From: Actinacidiphila cocklensis
GTDB lineage: Bacteria > Actinomycetota > Actinomycetes > Streptomycetales > Streptomycetaceae
DNA length: 64,000 bases
Direction of reading: 5' to 3'
NCBI RefSeq assembly: GCF_907177275.1
Contig: NZ_CAJSLV010000048.1
Coordinates: forward strand, 375,781-439,780
The notes beneath the pieces are model-generated. The model was not told the DNA's origin and did no database searches. It saw nothing but the letters and a program-made list of their open reading frames with translations. The translations under genes were made by a program, and so were the position numbers. Shown in pieces: positions 28,820-37,141 of this stretch. Positions within the stretch are counted from its first letter, which is position 1. The number at the start of each line of letters is the position of its first letter.

Positions 28820-29286
28820 CCAGCGACCGGCTGGCCGATCCCGAACTGCTCGCCGAGCAGGAGCGGACGCTCGTCCTTCCCCGCTTCACCCACGACGACG
28901 CCTGGCGGCTGGGCTGCCTGCTCGTCGACCTCGCCAGGGAGCGGGGGGCCGCCGTCACGATCGACATCCGCCGGGGCGGGCAGCAGCTCTTCCACTACGC
29001 GCTGGAGGGCACGACGCCCGACAACGACGAGTGGCTCGACCGGAAGGCCCGCGTCGTCCTGCGCTACGGCACGTCGTCGCTCGCCGTGGGCGAGCGGTTC
29101 CGTGCCAAGGGCACGACGTTCGAGGCGGCCTCCCACCTCGACCCCGCGCTCTACGCCGCGCACGGCGGGGCGTTCCCCCTGCGGGTGGCGGGCGCCGGCG
29201 TCATCGGCGTCGTGGCCGTCTCCGGCCTCCCCCAGACCGAGGACCACGCGATGGTCGTGGCGGCCCTCACCCAGTTCCTGGCGTAA
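28816..29286 (+). CDS. UPF0303 / heme-degrading domain protein
   Basis: 156 residues, GTG 28816 overlapping the upstream stop as GTGA, so coupled to the oxidoreductase gene. It is a single GlcG/HbpS-like alpha-beta domain: RFTHDDAWRLGCLLVD, AVTIDIRRGGQQLFHYALEGTTPDN, and AFPLRVAGAGVIGVVAVSGLPQTEDHAMVV. The last segment is typical of UPF0303. HbpS relatives bind heme in Streptomyces, but many family members occur in sugar operons with no heme link. Its pairing with a ROK-controlled oxidoreductase favours a metabolic role. Confidence 0.85.
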   Translation: MTSDRLADPELLAEQERTLVLPRFTHDDAWRLGCLLVDLARERGAAVTIDIRRGGQQLFHYALEGTTPDNDEWLDRKARVVLRYGTSSLAVGERFRAKGTTFEAASHLDPALYAAHGGAFPLRVAGAGVIGVVAVSGLPQTEDHAMVVAALTQFLA

Positions 29287-29354
29287 GCGACTGGCTTGCG
29301 CCCCTGGGTGATTGCCACTTGCCGTGACGATGCTGCTTTCCCGCCGTCCGGGCT

Positions 29355-29406
29355 GGTCGCGCAGTTCCGCCCCCAGGGCTTCGCCTGGGGGCGGAACTGC
29401 GCGACC
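29355..29406. terminator. Repeat-family terminator hairpin
   Basis: A 23-bp perfect stem (29355-29377 with 29384-29406) and a six-base GCTTCG loop, between convergent genes. It is the most compact copy of the intergenic repeat family (arms containing GCGCAGTTCCGCCCCCAG) and the clearest evidence that the family acts as a bidirectional terminator. The rest of 29287-29505 holds no gene. Confidence 0.85.
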
Positions 29407-29505
29407 GGCCACGACGCACCGCACGATGCGAACGCACCGCAAGGGGCAGATGCCGTCGTGGCGCGAGCCGGAGCGCGCGGCCCGGCGCCGCAACGCCGTA
29501 CCGCA

Positions 29506-30360
29506 CTACGCAGATGCGAGCACCTGCCGCTGGCGGCCGAGGCCGTCGATCGTGAGCTCGACGACATCGCCAGGGCGAAGGTAAGGGCGGGGCTCGGGCT
29601 GGCCGAGGGCCACGCCGGCCGGGGTGCCCGTGTTGATGACGTCACCCGGGTAGAGCGTCATGAAGTGGCTGAGGTAGCGCACGACCTCGGCGACGGGGAA
29701 GATCTGGTCGCGGGTGGACCCGTCCTGCCGCAGCGTCCCGTTCACCCACAGCCGCAGGCTCAGCGCCTGCGGGTCGGGAACCTCGTCCGCGGTGACGAGC
29801 CACGGCCCGAGCGGGTTGAAGGTCTCGCAGTTCTTGCCCTTGTCCCACTGCCCGCCGCGCTCGATCTGGAACTCGCGCTCGGAGACGTCGTGCGCGACGG
29901 CGTAACCGGCGACGGCGGCCATCGCCTCGTCCTCGTCCGCCGCGTAGCGCAGCTCGCGGCCGATGACGACGGCGAGTTCGACCTCCCAGTCGGTCTTGAC
30001 GCTGCCGCGCGGCACCAGCACCGTGTCGCCGGGGCCGACCACCGTGTCGGGGGCCTTCATGAAGACGACCGGCTCGGCGGGCGCCTCCGCCCCGGTCTCG
30101 GCCGCGTGGTCGTGGTAGTTGAGCCCGATGCAGACGATCTTGCCGATGCCGGTGAGCGGCGGCCCGACGCGCAGCCCGTCCTCGGCCGCGGGCAGCGAGC
30201 CGTCGGCGGCGGCCGCGGCGATCCTGGCCAGGGCGTCGGCGTCGGCGAGCAGCGCGCCGTCGATGTCGGCGACGAGCCCGCCGAGGTCCCGTACGACGCC
30301 GTCCTTGTCGAGCAGGGCGGGGCGCTCCGCGCCTGCGGGGCCGACTCGCAGCAGTTTCAC
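29506..30360 (-). CDS. Fumarylacetoacetate hydrolase family protein
   Basis: 284 residues from GTG 30360. The FAH fold is shown by IGKIVCIGLNYHDHAAE, FMKAPDTVVGPGD, the metal-binding acidic box KTDWEVELAVVIGR and the later GYAVAHDVSEREFQ. Members hydrolyse or decarboxylate beta-diketones and oxo-acids of aromatic or sugar-acid breakdown, using Mg or Mn. The length fits the ureidoglycolate lyase/2-keto-3-deoxyfuconate group. No pathway neighbours are present, so the substrate is open. Stop TGA at 29506; the terminator hairpin lies just beyond. Confidence 0.92.
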   Translation of the reverse strand: MKLLRVGPAGAERPALLDKDGVVRDLGGLVADIDGALLADADALARIAAAAADGSLPAAEDGLRVGPPLTGIGKIVCIGLNYHDHAAETGAEAPAEPVVFMKAPDTVVGPGDTVLVPRGSVKTDWEVELAVVIGRELRYAADEDEAMAAVAGYAVAHDVSEREFQIERGGQWDKGKNCETFNPLGPWLVTADEVPDPQALSLRLWVNGTLRQDGSTRDQIFPVAEVVRYLSHFMTLYPGDVINTGTPAGVALGQPEPRPYLRPGDVVELTIDGLGRQRQVLASA

Positions 30361-30538
30361 GGTGTACTCCGTACGTCAGTGATCCGCGGCGGGACGGTCC
30401 GCGGAGGTCATCGGATGTCTGTCCGATCCTCCAATCACGACCCCTCCCCGCGCAAGCCCTGTTCAGCACCTGGACGCGGCACTTCCGTCGAACGCGGCCA
30501 CCTCGCACAGACCCCAGAGGTCGGAGCGGCGCGGGCCG

Positions 30539-31837
30539 TCAGCCGCCCACGATCCGCGACACCGTGAAGATCAGCAGGCCGACCAGCGCGCCCACGACCG
30601 TGCCGTTGATCCGGATGAACTGCAGGTCGCGGCCCACATGCGCCTCGATCTTCCGGGAGGTCTGCTCGGCGTCCCAGCCGGCGACCGTCTCGCTGATCAG
30701 CGAGGTGATCTGGTCGCGGTAGGTGGTGACCAGATACGTGGCCGCGTCCTCCAGCCAGCTGTCGACCTTCGCCTGCAGGCGCGGGTCCGTGGCCATCCGG
30801 CTGCCGAGGCTCAGCAGCGACGCCCGGGTGCGCAGCCGCAGTTCGCTGCGCTCGTCCTCCGCGGCGGCCACCATCATCGCCCGTACCGAGCCCCACACCG
30901 AGGCGATCAGGTCCTGCACCTCGGGGCGGGCCAGCAGGTCGTTCTTCAGCCGCTCGACCCGCTGCCGGGTGTCGGGGTCGGACTGCAGCTCGCCCGCGAA
31001 GTCGCCGAGGAAGCGGTCGACGGCGCCGCGGGCCGGGTGGCCGGGCGAGTCGCGCATCTCGGTGACGAAGCGCAGCAGCTCCTTGTAGACCCGCTCGCCG
31101 ACCTTGCGGTCCACGAACCGCGGGGTCCAGCCCGGCGCCCCGCCCTGGACGGCATCCATCACCGAGTCGGCGTGCTCGACCAGCCAGTCGTGGGCGCGCG
31201 CACACACCAGGTCGACCAGCCGGCGGTGCCCGCCGTCCGCGACGATCCGCTCCAGCAGCTTGCCGAGCCCGGGCGCGACCTCCTGGGCCTCGGCCCGCCG
31301 GGTGATCGCCTCGCTGACCACCGCCTGCACGTCGGAGTCGCGCAGCACGGTCAGCAGGCCGCGCAGCGCGGCGGCGGCCTGCTCGGTCACCCGGTCGGCG
31401 TTGGCGGGTTCGGCCACCCAGGTGCCGAGCCGGGAACCGATGCCCACCGCGCGCAGCCGGGTGCGGACCACCTCGGCGGACAGGAAGTTCTCCCCGACGA
31501 AGTCGCCGAGGCTGGCGCCCAGCGCGTCCTTCTTCGTCGGGATGATCGCGGTGTGCGGGATGGGCAGGCCCAGCGGGCGGCGGAAGAGCGCGGTCACCGC
31601 GAACCAGTCCGCCATCGCACCGACCATGCCCGCCTCCGCCGCGGCCGCCACATAGGCCGCCCACGCGCCCGCGTCCCGCGAGTCCGCCCACTTGGCCAGG
31701 GCGTAGACCACCGTCGCGACGGCGAGGAAACCGGTCGCGATCAGCTTCATCCGGCGCACCCCGCGGCGCCGCTCCGCGTCCGGGTCGACCGCCCCCGGAA
31801 CTCCCGCCGGCCCTGCCTCCACCTGCTTCACCCGCAT
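30539..31837 (-). CDS. DUF445 membrane protein
   Basis: 432 residues from ATG 31837; a GTG two codons upstream is possible. It has an N-terminal membrane segment (MKLIATGFLAVATVVYALAKW), the DUF445 hallmark MVGAMADWFAVTALFRRPLG, and IPHTAIIPTKKDALGASLG. A long helical region is followed by a C-terminal membrane segment (INGTVVGALVGLLIFTVSRIVGG). DUF445 is widespread and of unknown function; the two-ended anchor with a helical middle suggests a membrane scaffold. It is transcribed alone, divergent from an aminotransferase. Confidence 0.9.
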   Translation of the reverse strand: MRVKQVEAGPAGVPGAVDPDAERRRGVRRMKLIATGFLAVATVVYALAKWADSRDAGAWAAYVAAAAEAGMVGAMADWFAVTALFRRPLGLPIPHTAIIPTKKDALGASLGDFVGENFLSAEVVRTRLRAVGIGSRLGTWVAEPANADRVTEQAAAALRGLLTVLRDSDVQAVVSEAITRRAEAQEVAPGLGKLLERIVADGGHRRLVDLVCARAHDWLVEHADSVMDAVQGGAPGWTPRFVDRKVGERVYKELLRFVTEMRDSPGHPARGAVDRFLGDFAGELQSDPDTRQRVERLKNDLLARPEVQDLIASVWGSVRAMMVAAAEDERSELRLRTRASLLSLGSRMATDPRLQAKVDSWLEDAATYLVTTYRDQITSLISETVAGWDAEQTSRKIEAHVGRDLQFIRINGTVVGALVGLLIFTVSRIVGG

Positions 31838-31938
31838 ATCCACCTGCGTATTGTTGCCGCCGCTGACAATCTTGGAACGTACGGCGGGTTCCCGGCGCCT
31901 CCCCGTGGCGCGGACACGGTCCCGCGGGCAGGAGCGGC

Positions 31939-33069
31939 ATGGCACACCCCAGGGGCACAGGAGACGACGGCGGGCTGCCGGGTTACGCCGAGCATTTCGA
32001 TGCGGCCGCGGGCTATCTGGACTTCGCCCGCTACGGCCCCCCCTCGCGTGCGGTGCTGGCCGCCACCGCGGACGCGCTGGGCCGTTCGGCGCGGGCCGAC
32101 CAGGACACGGTCAACGACCTGATGCGCGCCGACCTGCGCGCCCGGCAGGCCGCGGCCGGGCTGGCCGGCACGGACGCCGGGCACACGGTGCTGCTGCCCA
32201 ACGCCTCCACCGGCCTGTTCCAGGCCGCCTTCGGCATCCCGGCCGGCACGGTCCTGGTGCCCGCGGCGGACTTCCCCGCCAACCACTACCCCTGGCGCAG
32301 GGCCGCCGCCGCCGGCCTGGCCGTACCGCGCTGGCTGCCGGGGCCGCCCACGCCCGAGGCGGTACGTGACGCGCTCACCGACGACGTCGTGGCCCTGTCG
32401 CTGAGCGCGGTCGACTTCCGCACCGGCTACCGCGCCGACCTGGCCGCGCTGCGGGACGTCATCGGCCCCGACCGGCTGCTCGTCGTCGACGCGATGCAGG
32501 CCTTCGGCGTCGCCGAGCTGCCCTGGCAGGCCGTGGACGTCCTGGTGACCGGCGGTCAGAAGTGGCTGCGGGCCAGCTGGTCCACCGGCTTCGCGGCGCT
32601 CTCCGACCGGGCGCTGGAACGCCTCGCGCCCACGCTCACCGGGTGGACCGGGGTGGACGACGTCGCCCTCTTCGACGACGTCGAGCATCCCGCGGCCGCC
32701 GACGCGGGCCGGCTGAGCATCACCAACCTCAGCCCGGTCGCCGCGGCCGCCTTCGCCGCGGCTCTCGAACTCGTCGCGCAGGTCGGCGTCGCCGCGATCG
32801 AGGCGCGGGTCCGCACGCTGGTCGACCAGCTCATCGAGGCGGTACGCGACCACGGCGGCGAGATCCTCTCCGCGACCGACCCCGCCCGCCGGGCCGGCAT
32901 CGTCTCCTTCCGCCTGCCCGGTATCGCCCCGGCCACCGTCGCCAAGGCCCTCCACGCCCACGCGATCACCCCCACGGTCCGCCACGACTCCCTGCGCCTG
33001 TCCCCGCACGCCTCCACTCCTCCTTCCACCGTCTCCACCCTGCATGCCGCGCTGGGCTCCCTGCGCTGA
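31939..33069 (+). CDS. Aminotransferase class V-fold PLP enzyme
   Basis: 376 residues, ATG 31939 with CAGGAG upstream. It is a fold-type I PLP enzyme: the LPNASTGLFQAAFG phosphate-binding loop, VVDAMQAFGVAELPW (PLP aspartate), and the Schiff-base lysine in VTGGQKWLRAS. The length and DAMQAFG pattern resemble cysteine desulfurase/isopenicillin N epimerase relatives, but no catalytic cysteine loop of IscS is seen, so a desulfurase role is not supported. The substrate is unknown. It is followed by an intergenic repeat. Confidence 0.9.
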   Translation: MAHPRGTGDDGGLPGYAEHFDAAAGYLDFARYGPPSRAVLAATADALGRSARADQDTVNDLMRADLRARQAAAGLAGTDAGHTVLLPNASTGLFQAAFGIPAGTVLVPAADFPANHYPWRRAAAAGLAVPRWLPGPPTPEAVRDALTDDVVALSLSAVDFRTGYRADLAALRDVIGPDRLLVVDAMQAFGVAELPWQAVDVLVTGGQKWLRASWSTGFAALSDRALERLAPTLTGWTGVDDVALFDDVEHPAAADAGRLSITNLSPVAAAAFAAALELVAQVGVAAIEARVRTLVDQLIEAVRDHGGEILSATDPARRAGIVSFRLPGIAPATVAKALHAHAITPTVRHDSLRLSPHASTPPSTVSTLHAALGSLR

Positions 33070-33250
33070 CTCCTGGCGGAGTGCCCCCAGGACTCCGACA
33101 GAGGCTGCCGTCAACCCTCTGCGCAGAGGGCAAGCCGAACGGGGCGCGTGGGGGTGCCCCCAGGCGAAGCTCCGGGGGAGAACGGGGCGCTCAGCCACGA
33201 CGGCGGATCAGGCGACCGGCCACAGCAAGCGGCACCCCCCTGAACCGCGG
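33070..33250. repeat. Intergenic repeat downstream of aminotransferase
   Basis: It contains the 16-bp palindrome CCCTCTGCGCAGAGGG (33115-33130), a CCCCAGGCGAAGCTCCGGGG hairpin module and a GGGGCGC segment, a degraded copy of the family seen at 23.9 kb. It is probably the terminator of the aminotransferase gene. No gene was found. Confidence 0.65.
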
Positions 33251-33267
33251 TGAGCGCATGCGCGGGG

Positions 33268-33298
33268 TTGACCCTGACGTGCGGGTCAGGGGTTAGCG
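33268..33298 (+). promoter_or_regulatory. MerR-type promoter with 19-bp spacer and dyad
   Basis: A -35 box TTGACC (33268-33273) and a -10-like TTAGCG (33293-33298) are 19 bp apart, the overlong spacing typical of MerR-activated promoters. The spacer carries a dyad CCCTGAC-(6)-GTCAGGG (33272-33278, 33285-33291). It lies about 58 bp before the oxidoreductase start, and the regulator gene is second in the operon, so the promoter is probably self-controlled. Confidence 0.78.
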
Positions 33299-33356
33299 TC
33301 ACCGGGCCGTCGCGGCGGCGAGCGCCGCGGCCCCCGACCCCCGCGAAGGACTCCGC

Positions 33357-34382
33357 ATGGCCGCCGCCCCGTCCCTGCCGCGCAGCACCCGGCAGGTCCT
33401 GCTCACCGCACTGCCCACCGGGCTGCCCACCCGGGAGGACTTCGGCGTGGTCGAGACGCCGCTGCCCGCGCCCGGCCCTGACCAGGTGCTGGTCAGGAAC
33501 CGCGCCTTCCTGGTCTTCGCCTCCCTGTGCAGCCTCATCGGAGGGGGCGACGACATGCCGCTGCCGGCGCTGAAGCCGGGTGACGCCCTCTTCGGCCCGG
33601 CCGTCGGCGAGGTGCTGGCCGCGCCCGCCGGCAGCGCGCTGCGCCCGGGGGACCTGGTGCGGCACATGTACGGCTGGCGGGAGCACGCCCTCGTACCGTC
33701 CGACGCGTGCACCCCGCTGGGCGACGCGCTGCCCGACCCGGCCGCGCACCTCGCGCAGGGCTCGGCCGCGTACGGGGCGCTGACCCGGCTCACCGGAGTC
33801 CGCCCGGGCGACACCGTGTTCGTCACCTCGGCGGCGGGCGGGGTCGGGTCGCTGGCCGGGCAGATCGCGCGGCTGCTCGGCGCGGGGCGGGTCATCGGCA
33901 GCACCGGGTCGCCGGCGAAGGCGCAGCTGCTGGTGTCGGAACTCGGCTACGACGCGGTCGTGCTGCGCGGCGCCGGGTCCCTCGCGGCGCAGCTCGCCGC
34001 GGCGGCGCCCGACGGCATCGACGTCCTGCTCGACAACGTCGCGGGCGAGCAGCTGGCCGCCGCGATCGGGGCGGCCCGGCAGGGCGCGCGCTTCGCGCTG
34101 ATCGGTACGCTCTCGGGGCAGCTGGCCGAGGACCGGCCCGGCGGTGCGCCCGTGGAGGTCGACGCCTTCCAGATCATCCTGCGGGGCATCACGCTGCGCG
34201 GCTACGCGGGGTCCGACCACCCCGACGTGGCCGAGGAGTGGACCGCCCGCTTCGGCGAGTGGCTGCGCTCCGGCGCGATCCGCTTCCCGCACACCGCGGT
34301 CGCGGGCCTGGACAACGCGCCGCAGGCGTTGCAGGACGTGATCGCGGGCAAGCACGTCGGGACGGTGGTGGTCGAACCGTAG
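33357..34382 (+). CDS. NADP-dependent MDR-family oxidoreductase
   Basis: 341 residues, ATG 33357 with AAGGA upstream. It is a zinc-free medium-chain reductase: an N-terminal GroES-like part, then a Rossmann domain with GDTVFVTSAAGGVGSLAGQ (AxxGGVG NADP loop, about 155-165) and GSTGSPAKAQLL. The pattern resembles prostaglandin/leukotriene reductases and plant 2-alkenal reductases (LDNVAGEQL), so it may reduce reactive enones or quinones. It is in one operon with a MerR regulator under a 19-bp-spacer promoter, a typical detoxification arrangement. Confidence 0.9.
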   Translation: MAAAPSLPRSTRQVLLTALPTGLPTREDFGVVETPLPAPGPDQVLVRNRAFLVFASLCSLIGGGDDMPLPALKPGDALFGPAVGEVLAAPAGSALRPGDLVRHMYGWREHALVPSDACTPLGDALPDPAAHLAQGSAAYGALTRLTGVRPGDTVFVTSAAGGVGSLAGQIARLLGAGRVIGSTGSPAKAQLLVSELGYDAVVLRGAGSLAAQLAAAAPDGIDVLLDNVAGEQLAAAIGAARQGARFALIGTLSGQLAEDRPGGAPVEVDAFQIILRGITLRGYAGSDHPDVAEEWTARFGEWLRSGAIRFPHTAVAGLDNAPQALQDVIAGKHVGTVVVEP

Positions 34383-34404
34383 GCGACGGGGAACGGGGTG
34401 GGCG

Positions 34405-34749
34405 ATGAGGATCGGCGATGCCGCCGCGGCGGCCGGCACCACGCCGCGGGCGCTGCGCTTCTACGAGCAGCGGGGGCTGATGCCGCCGCCGGCCCGCACG
34501 GCCGCCGGGCAGCGCGAGTACGCGCCCGGCGACGTCGCCAGGCTCCGCCTGATCCGCCGGCTGCTGGCGCAGGGCCTGACGGTGGAGGACCTGCGCGAGT
34601 GCGCCGACCGGCTGCACGTCCTCCTGGAGGCCGCGCATCCGCCGTGCGCGGCGGGCGGCATCGTCGACCGCCGCGTCGCGGCCCTCGACGCGGAGATCTC
34701 CCGTCTCACCCGCCTCCGCGACGCCCTCGCCGGGCCGGCCTCCCCCTGA
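34405..34749 (+). CDS. MerR-family transcriptional regulator
   Basis: 114 residues, ATG 34405, 22 bp after the oxidoreductase gene. The N-terminal winged helix is canonical: MRIGDAAAAAGTTPRALRFY then EQRGLMPP, and YAPGDVARLRLIRRLLAQG. A helix (about 75-108) serves for dimerisation. Only one cysteine is in the short effector region (HPPCAAGG), so metal or redox sensing by a pair is unlikely within one chain. It probably activates its own operon at the dyad in 33268-33298. Confidence 0.9.
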   Translation: MRIGDAAAAAGTTPRALRFYEQRGLMPPPARTAAGQREYAPGDVARLRLIRRLLAQGLTVEDLRECADRLHVLLEAAHPPCAAGGIVDRRVAALDAEISRLTRLRDALAGPASP

Positions 34750-35240
34750 CCACCGCCACCTGCGCGCGGTCCCCACGCCCCTCAGCCCCTGCCCCCGACG
34801 GTGGGCGGTCGCCTTACCCCCGGTGACGGATTGCGCGCGCAGTTCCCGCGCCCCTCAGCCCCTGCCCCCGACGGTGGGCAGTCGCCTTACCCCCGGTGAC
34901 GGATTGCGCGCGCAGTTCCCGCGCCCCTCAGCCCCTGCCCCTTGCGGTGGGTGGTCGCCTGACGCGCCATCGTGGCCCATCGCGCGGTTCCGCCCCCAGA
35001 GCTTCGCCTGGGGTAACCCCCGCGCGCCCCTGGTGGGTTGCCCTCTGCGCAGAGGGTGAGCGTTTCCAAGGGGCGCGGGGAACGGCGGCCGGCGACGGCG
35101 AAACCGTCGTGTGGAGACGGCAGCCACCACCCCGAGTGGCGCTGGGGGTCCCCCCAAGCTCTGGGGGCGGAACTGCGCGCTCAGCCCGCCACCGGGGTGC
35201 GGGGGGAGGCGTACCGCAGGACGCACTCCCCGGGGAGGGG
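34750..35240. repeat. Long intergenic repeat region with 73-bp tandem units
   Basis: Nearly 490 bp between convergent genes. From 34781 a 73-bp unit is repeated almost exactly (34781-34853, 34854-34926), and a third copy diverges after about 35 bases. The unit contains GCGCGCAGTTCCCGCGCCCC, the same module as elsewhere. Downstream come a GAGCTTCGCCTGGGG module and the palindrome CCCTCTGCGCAGAGGG (35041-35056), then GGGGGCGGAACTGCGCGC near 35163. No gene was found; it is a likely terminator array. Confidence 0.75.
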
Positions 35241-36098
35241 TCAGCCCAGTTCGAGGGTGGTCGTGCCGTAGACCGCGTCGGCGCGGGAGTAGGGGGCAGG
35301 GGCCGAGTACATGCGGGTGCAGCGGGAGGACTCGGCCAGGCCGGCGGACACGGCCAGGGACGTGGCCGCCTCGTGGTGGTCGGGGACGTCGATCGAGACC
35401 TCCGCGTCCGCCGGCAGGCCGGCGGTCAGCGCGTCGAAGAGCGCGGCCGCACCCTCGGGCGTGTCCGCGAACAGCGGGCCGATGCGCAGGCCCCGGTGGG
35501 CGGGGCGGATCACGCCGTAGCCGGTGACGTGCCCGTTGCCGTCCAGCAGGACCCGCGCGGTGTGCTGCTCCGCGGTCAGCCACCGGCTGAGGAAGGCGTG
35601 CCGCTCCGCGGGGAAGCACCCGCTGTCGTACGCGCTGATCGCGTCGAGGTGGTACGGCGTCACCGACCCGACCGTGCCGGCGCCGTCCGCGGCGCCGAGG
35701 GACCGCGGCCGCCCGGTGTAGCGGACGTTGTCGTACGCCGGGAGGAAGCCCGACCGTATGTAGAGCTCCCGCTGCGCGGGCACCGCGTCGAGCCCGACGG
35801 CGCGCCCCTCCGCGTGCGGCAGCGCGGCCTTCCAGGTGGCCAGGCCCAGCCCGTTGCCGCGGTGGTCGGGGTGGACCAGGTAGTAGCCGAGGAAGGCGTA
35901 GTCGGGTGAGTAGGCCACGACCGAGCACGCCGAGACGAGCCGGCCGCCGAGCCGGCCGGCCAGGAAGCCGGCCGGGTCGGTGGGGCGGAAGCAGGCCGCG
36001 TCGCCGAGGCCGGGGTTCCAGCCCTCCGCCGCAGTCCACGCCACGACCTCGTCCCACTCCGCCGCTGTCGCCTCGGCGACGGTGAAGTCCTCCCGCAC
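35241..36098 (-). CDS. GNAT-family N-acetyltransferase (two-domain)
   Basis: 285 residues from GTG 36098 with AAGGGAG five bases upstream; the longer frame to 36212 is not supported. The N-terminal GNAT domain has the acetyl-CoA loop (LVHPDHRGNGLGLATWKAAL, R/Q-x2-G-x-G/A type). The C-terminal part (about 145-280, SGCFPAERHAFLSRWL and YGVIRPAHRGLRIGPLFAD) matches the YobR-like acetyltransferase domain often fused to GNATs. The acetylated substrate is unknown. Monocistronic; the terminator array lies beyond its stop. Confidence 0.9.
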   Translation of the reverse strand: MREDFTVAEATAAEWDEVVAWTAAEGWNPGLGDAACFRPTDPAGFLAGRLGGRLVSACSVVAYSPDYAFLGYYLVHPDHRGNGLGLATWKAALPHAEGRAVGLDAVPAQRELYIRSGFLPAYDNVRYTGRPRSLGAADGAGTVGSVTPYHLDAISAYDSGCFPAERHAFLSRWLTAEQHTARVLLDGNGHVTGYGVIRPAHRGLRIGPLFADTPEGAAALFDALTAGLPADAEVSIDVPDHHEAATSLAVSAGLAESSRCTRMYSAPAPYSRADAVYGTTTLELG

Positions 36099-36162
36099 AT
36101 GAACTCCCTTGTTCTCGGGTCCGACCGCGCCGGTCCGGCCCGTACGGACGGTTCCGGGGATG

Positions 36163-37131
36163 TTACGCCGCCCCGTACATCCGGGCGATGACATCTTCGA
36201 TCGCGGGTTCACGGACCGACAGGTCCACCAGCGGGTGGCGTGCCGCGAGCGCCGTCACCAGCGGCGCCGCGCTGTCCCCCGCGGGGAACGCCAGCCACTG
36301 GCGCGGGCCTTCGCTACGCACCCAGCGGGCGCCCGGCACCTCGACGGGCGGCAGCTCGTGCGCGAAGTCGACGACCAGCGTGCGCTCCGACTCCCCCACC
36401 GCGTGCAGCCCGTCGAGCCCGCCGTCGTACATCAGCCGGCCGTGGTCGATGACCATCACCCTGCTGCACAGCGTCTCGATGTCGGTGAGGTCGTGCGTGG
36501 TGAGCAGCACCGTGGTGCCGCGCTCCGCGTTGACGGTGCGCAGGAAGTCGCGGACCTTCGCCTTGCTGATGACGTCCAGGCCGATCGTCGGCTCGTCCAG
36601 GTACAGCACCTCGGGGTCGTGCAGCAGCGCCGCCGCGATGTCGCCGCGCATCCGCTGGCCGAGCGAGAGCTGCCGCACCGGCACGTCCAGCAGCGGCCCG
36701 AGGTCGAGCAACTCCACGCACGCGTCGAGGTTGCGGGCGTACCGCGGGTCCTCGATCCGGTACATCCTGCGGACCAGCTCGTAGGAGTCGCGCAACGGCA
36801 GGTCCCACCACAAGGTGGTGCGCTGCCCGAAGACGACGCCGATCCTGCGGGCCAGCCGGGTGCGGTCGCGGGACGGGTCGATGCCGGCCACCCGCAGCCT
36901 GCCGCCGCTGGGGCTGAGGATGCCGGTGAGCATCTTGATGGTGGTGGACTTCCCGGCACCGTTCGGGCCGATGTAGCCGACCATCTCGCCGCGCGGCACC
37001 GTGAAGGAGATGCCGTCGACCGCCCTGACCTGGTGGCGCTCCCTGCGCAGGGTGCCGGCCACCTTGCGGCGTACGTCGAAGACCTTCTCCACTCCGTCGA
37101 CGGCGATCATCGGTTCCGCGCTGTCGGTCAC
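36163..37131 (-). CDS. ABC-2-type exporter, ATP-binding subunit
   Basis: 322 residues from GTG 37131 (GAGG upstream); a GTG at 37137 and an ATG at 37110 are alternatives. Walker A GPNGAGKST, Q-loop region FGQRTTLWWDLP, signature LSLGQRMRGD, Walker B VLYLDEPTIGLD and the H-loop LLTTHDL are intact. The QRTTLWWDLP and LSLGQRMR variants are typical of the COG4586 group. It is the last of three overlapping or closely spaced genes with two COG3694/COG4587-like permeases; the complex likely exports a lipid, peptide or drug. Substrate unknown. Confidence 0.93.
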   Translation of the reverse strand: MTDSAEPMIAVDGVEKVFDVRRKVAGTLRRERHQVRAVDGISFTVPRGEMVGYIGPNGAGKSTTIKMLTGILSPSGGRLRVAGIDPSRDRTRLARRIGVVFGQRTTLWWDLPLRDSYELVRRMYRIEDPRYARNLDACVELLDLGPLLDVPVRQLSLGQRMRGDIAAALLHDPEVLYLDEPTIGLDVISKAKVRDFLRTVNAERGTTVLLTTHDLTDIETLCSRVMVIDHGRLMYDGGLDGLHAVGESERTLVVDFAHELPPVEVPGARWVRSEGPRQWLAFPAGDSAAPLVTALAARHPLVDLSVREPAIEDVIARMYGAA

Positions 37132-37141
37132 GGTCACTTCC

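Noticed and set aside
34781..34965. CRISPR-like regular repeats
   Set aside because: Units are tandem without unique spacers, only about 2.5 copies, and no cas genes are near.
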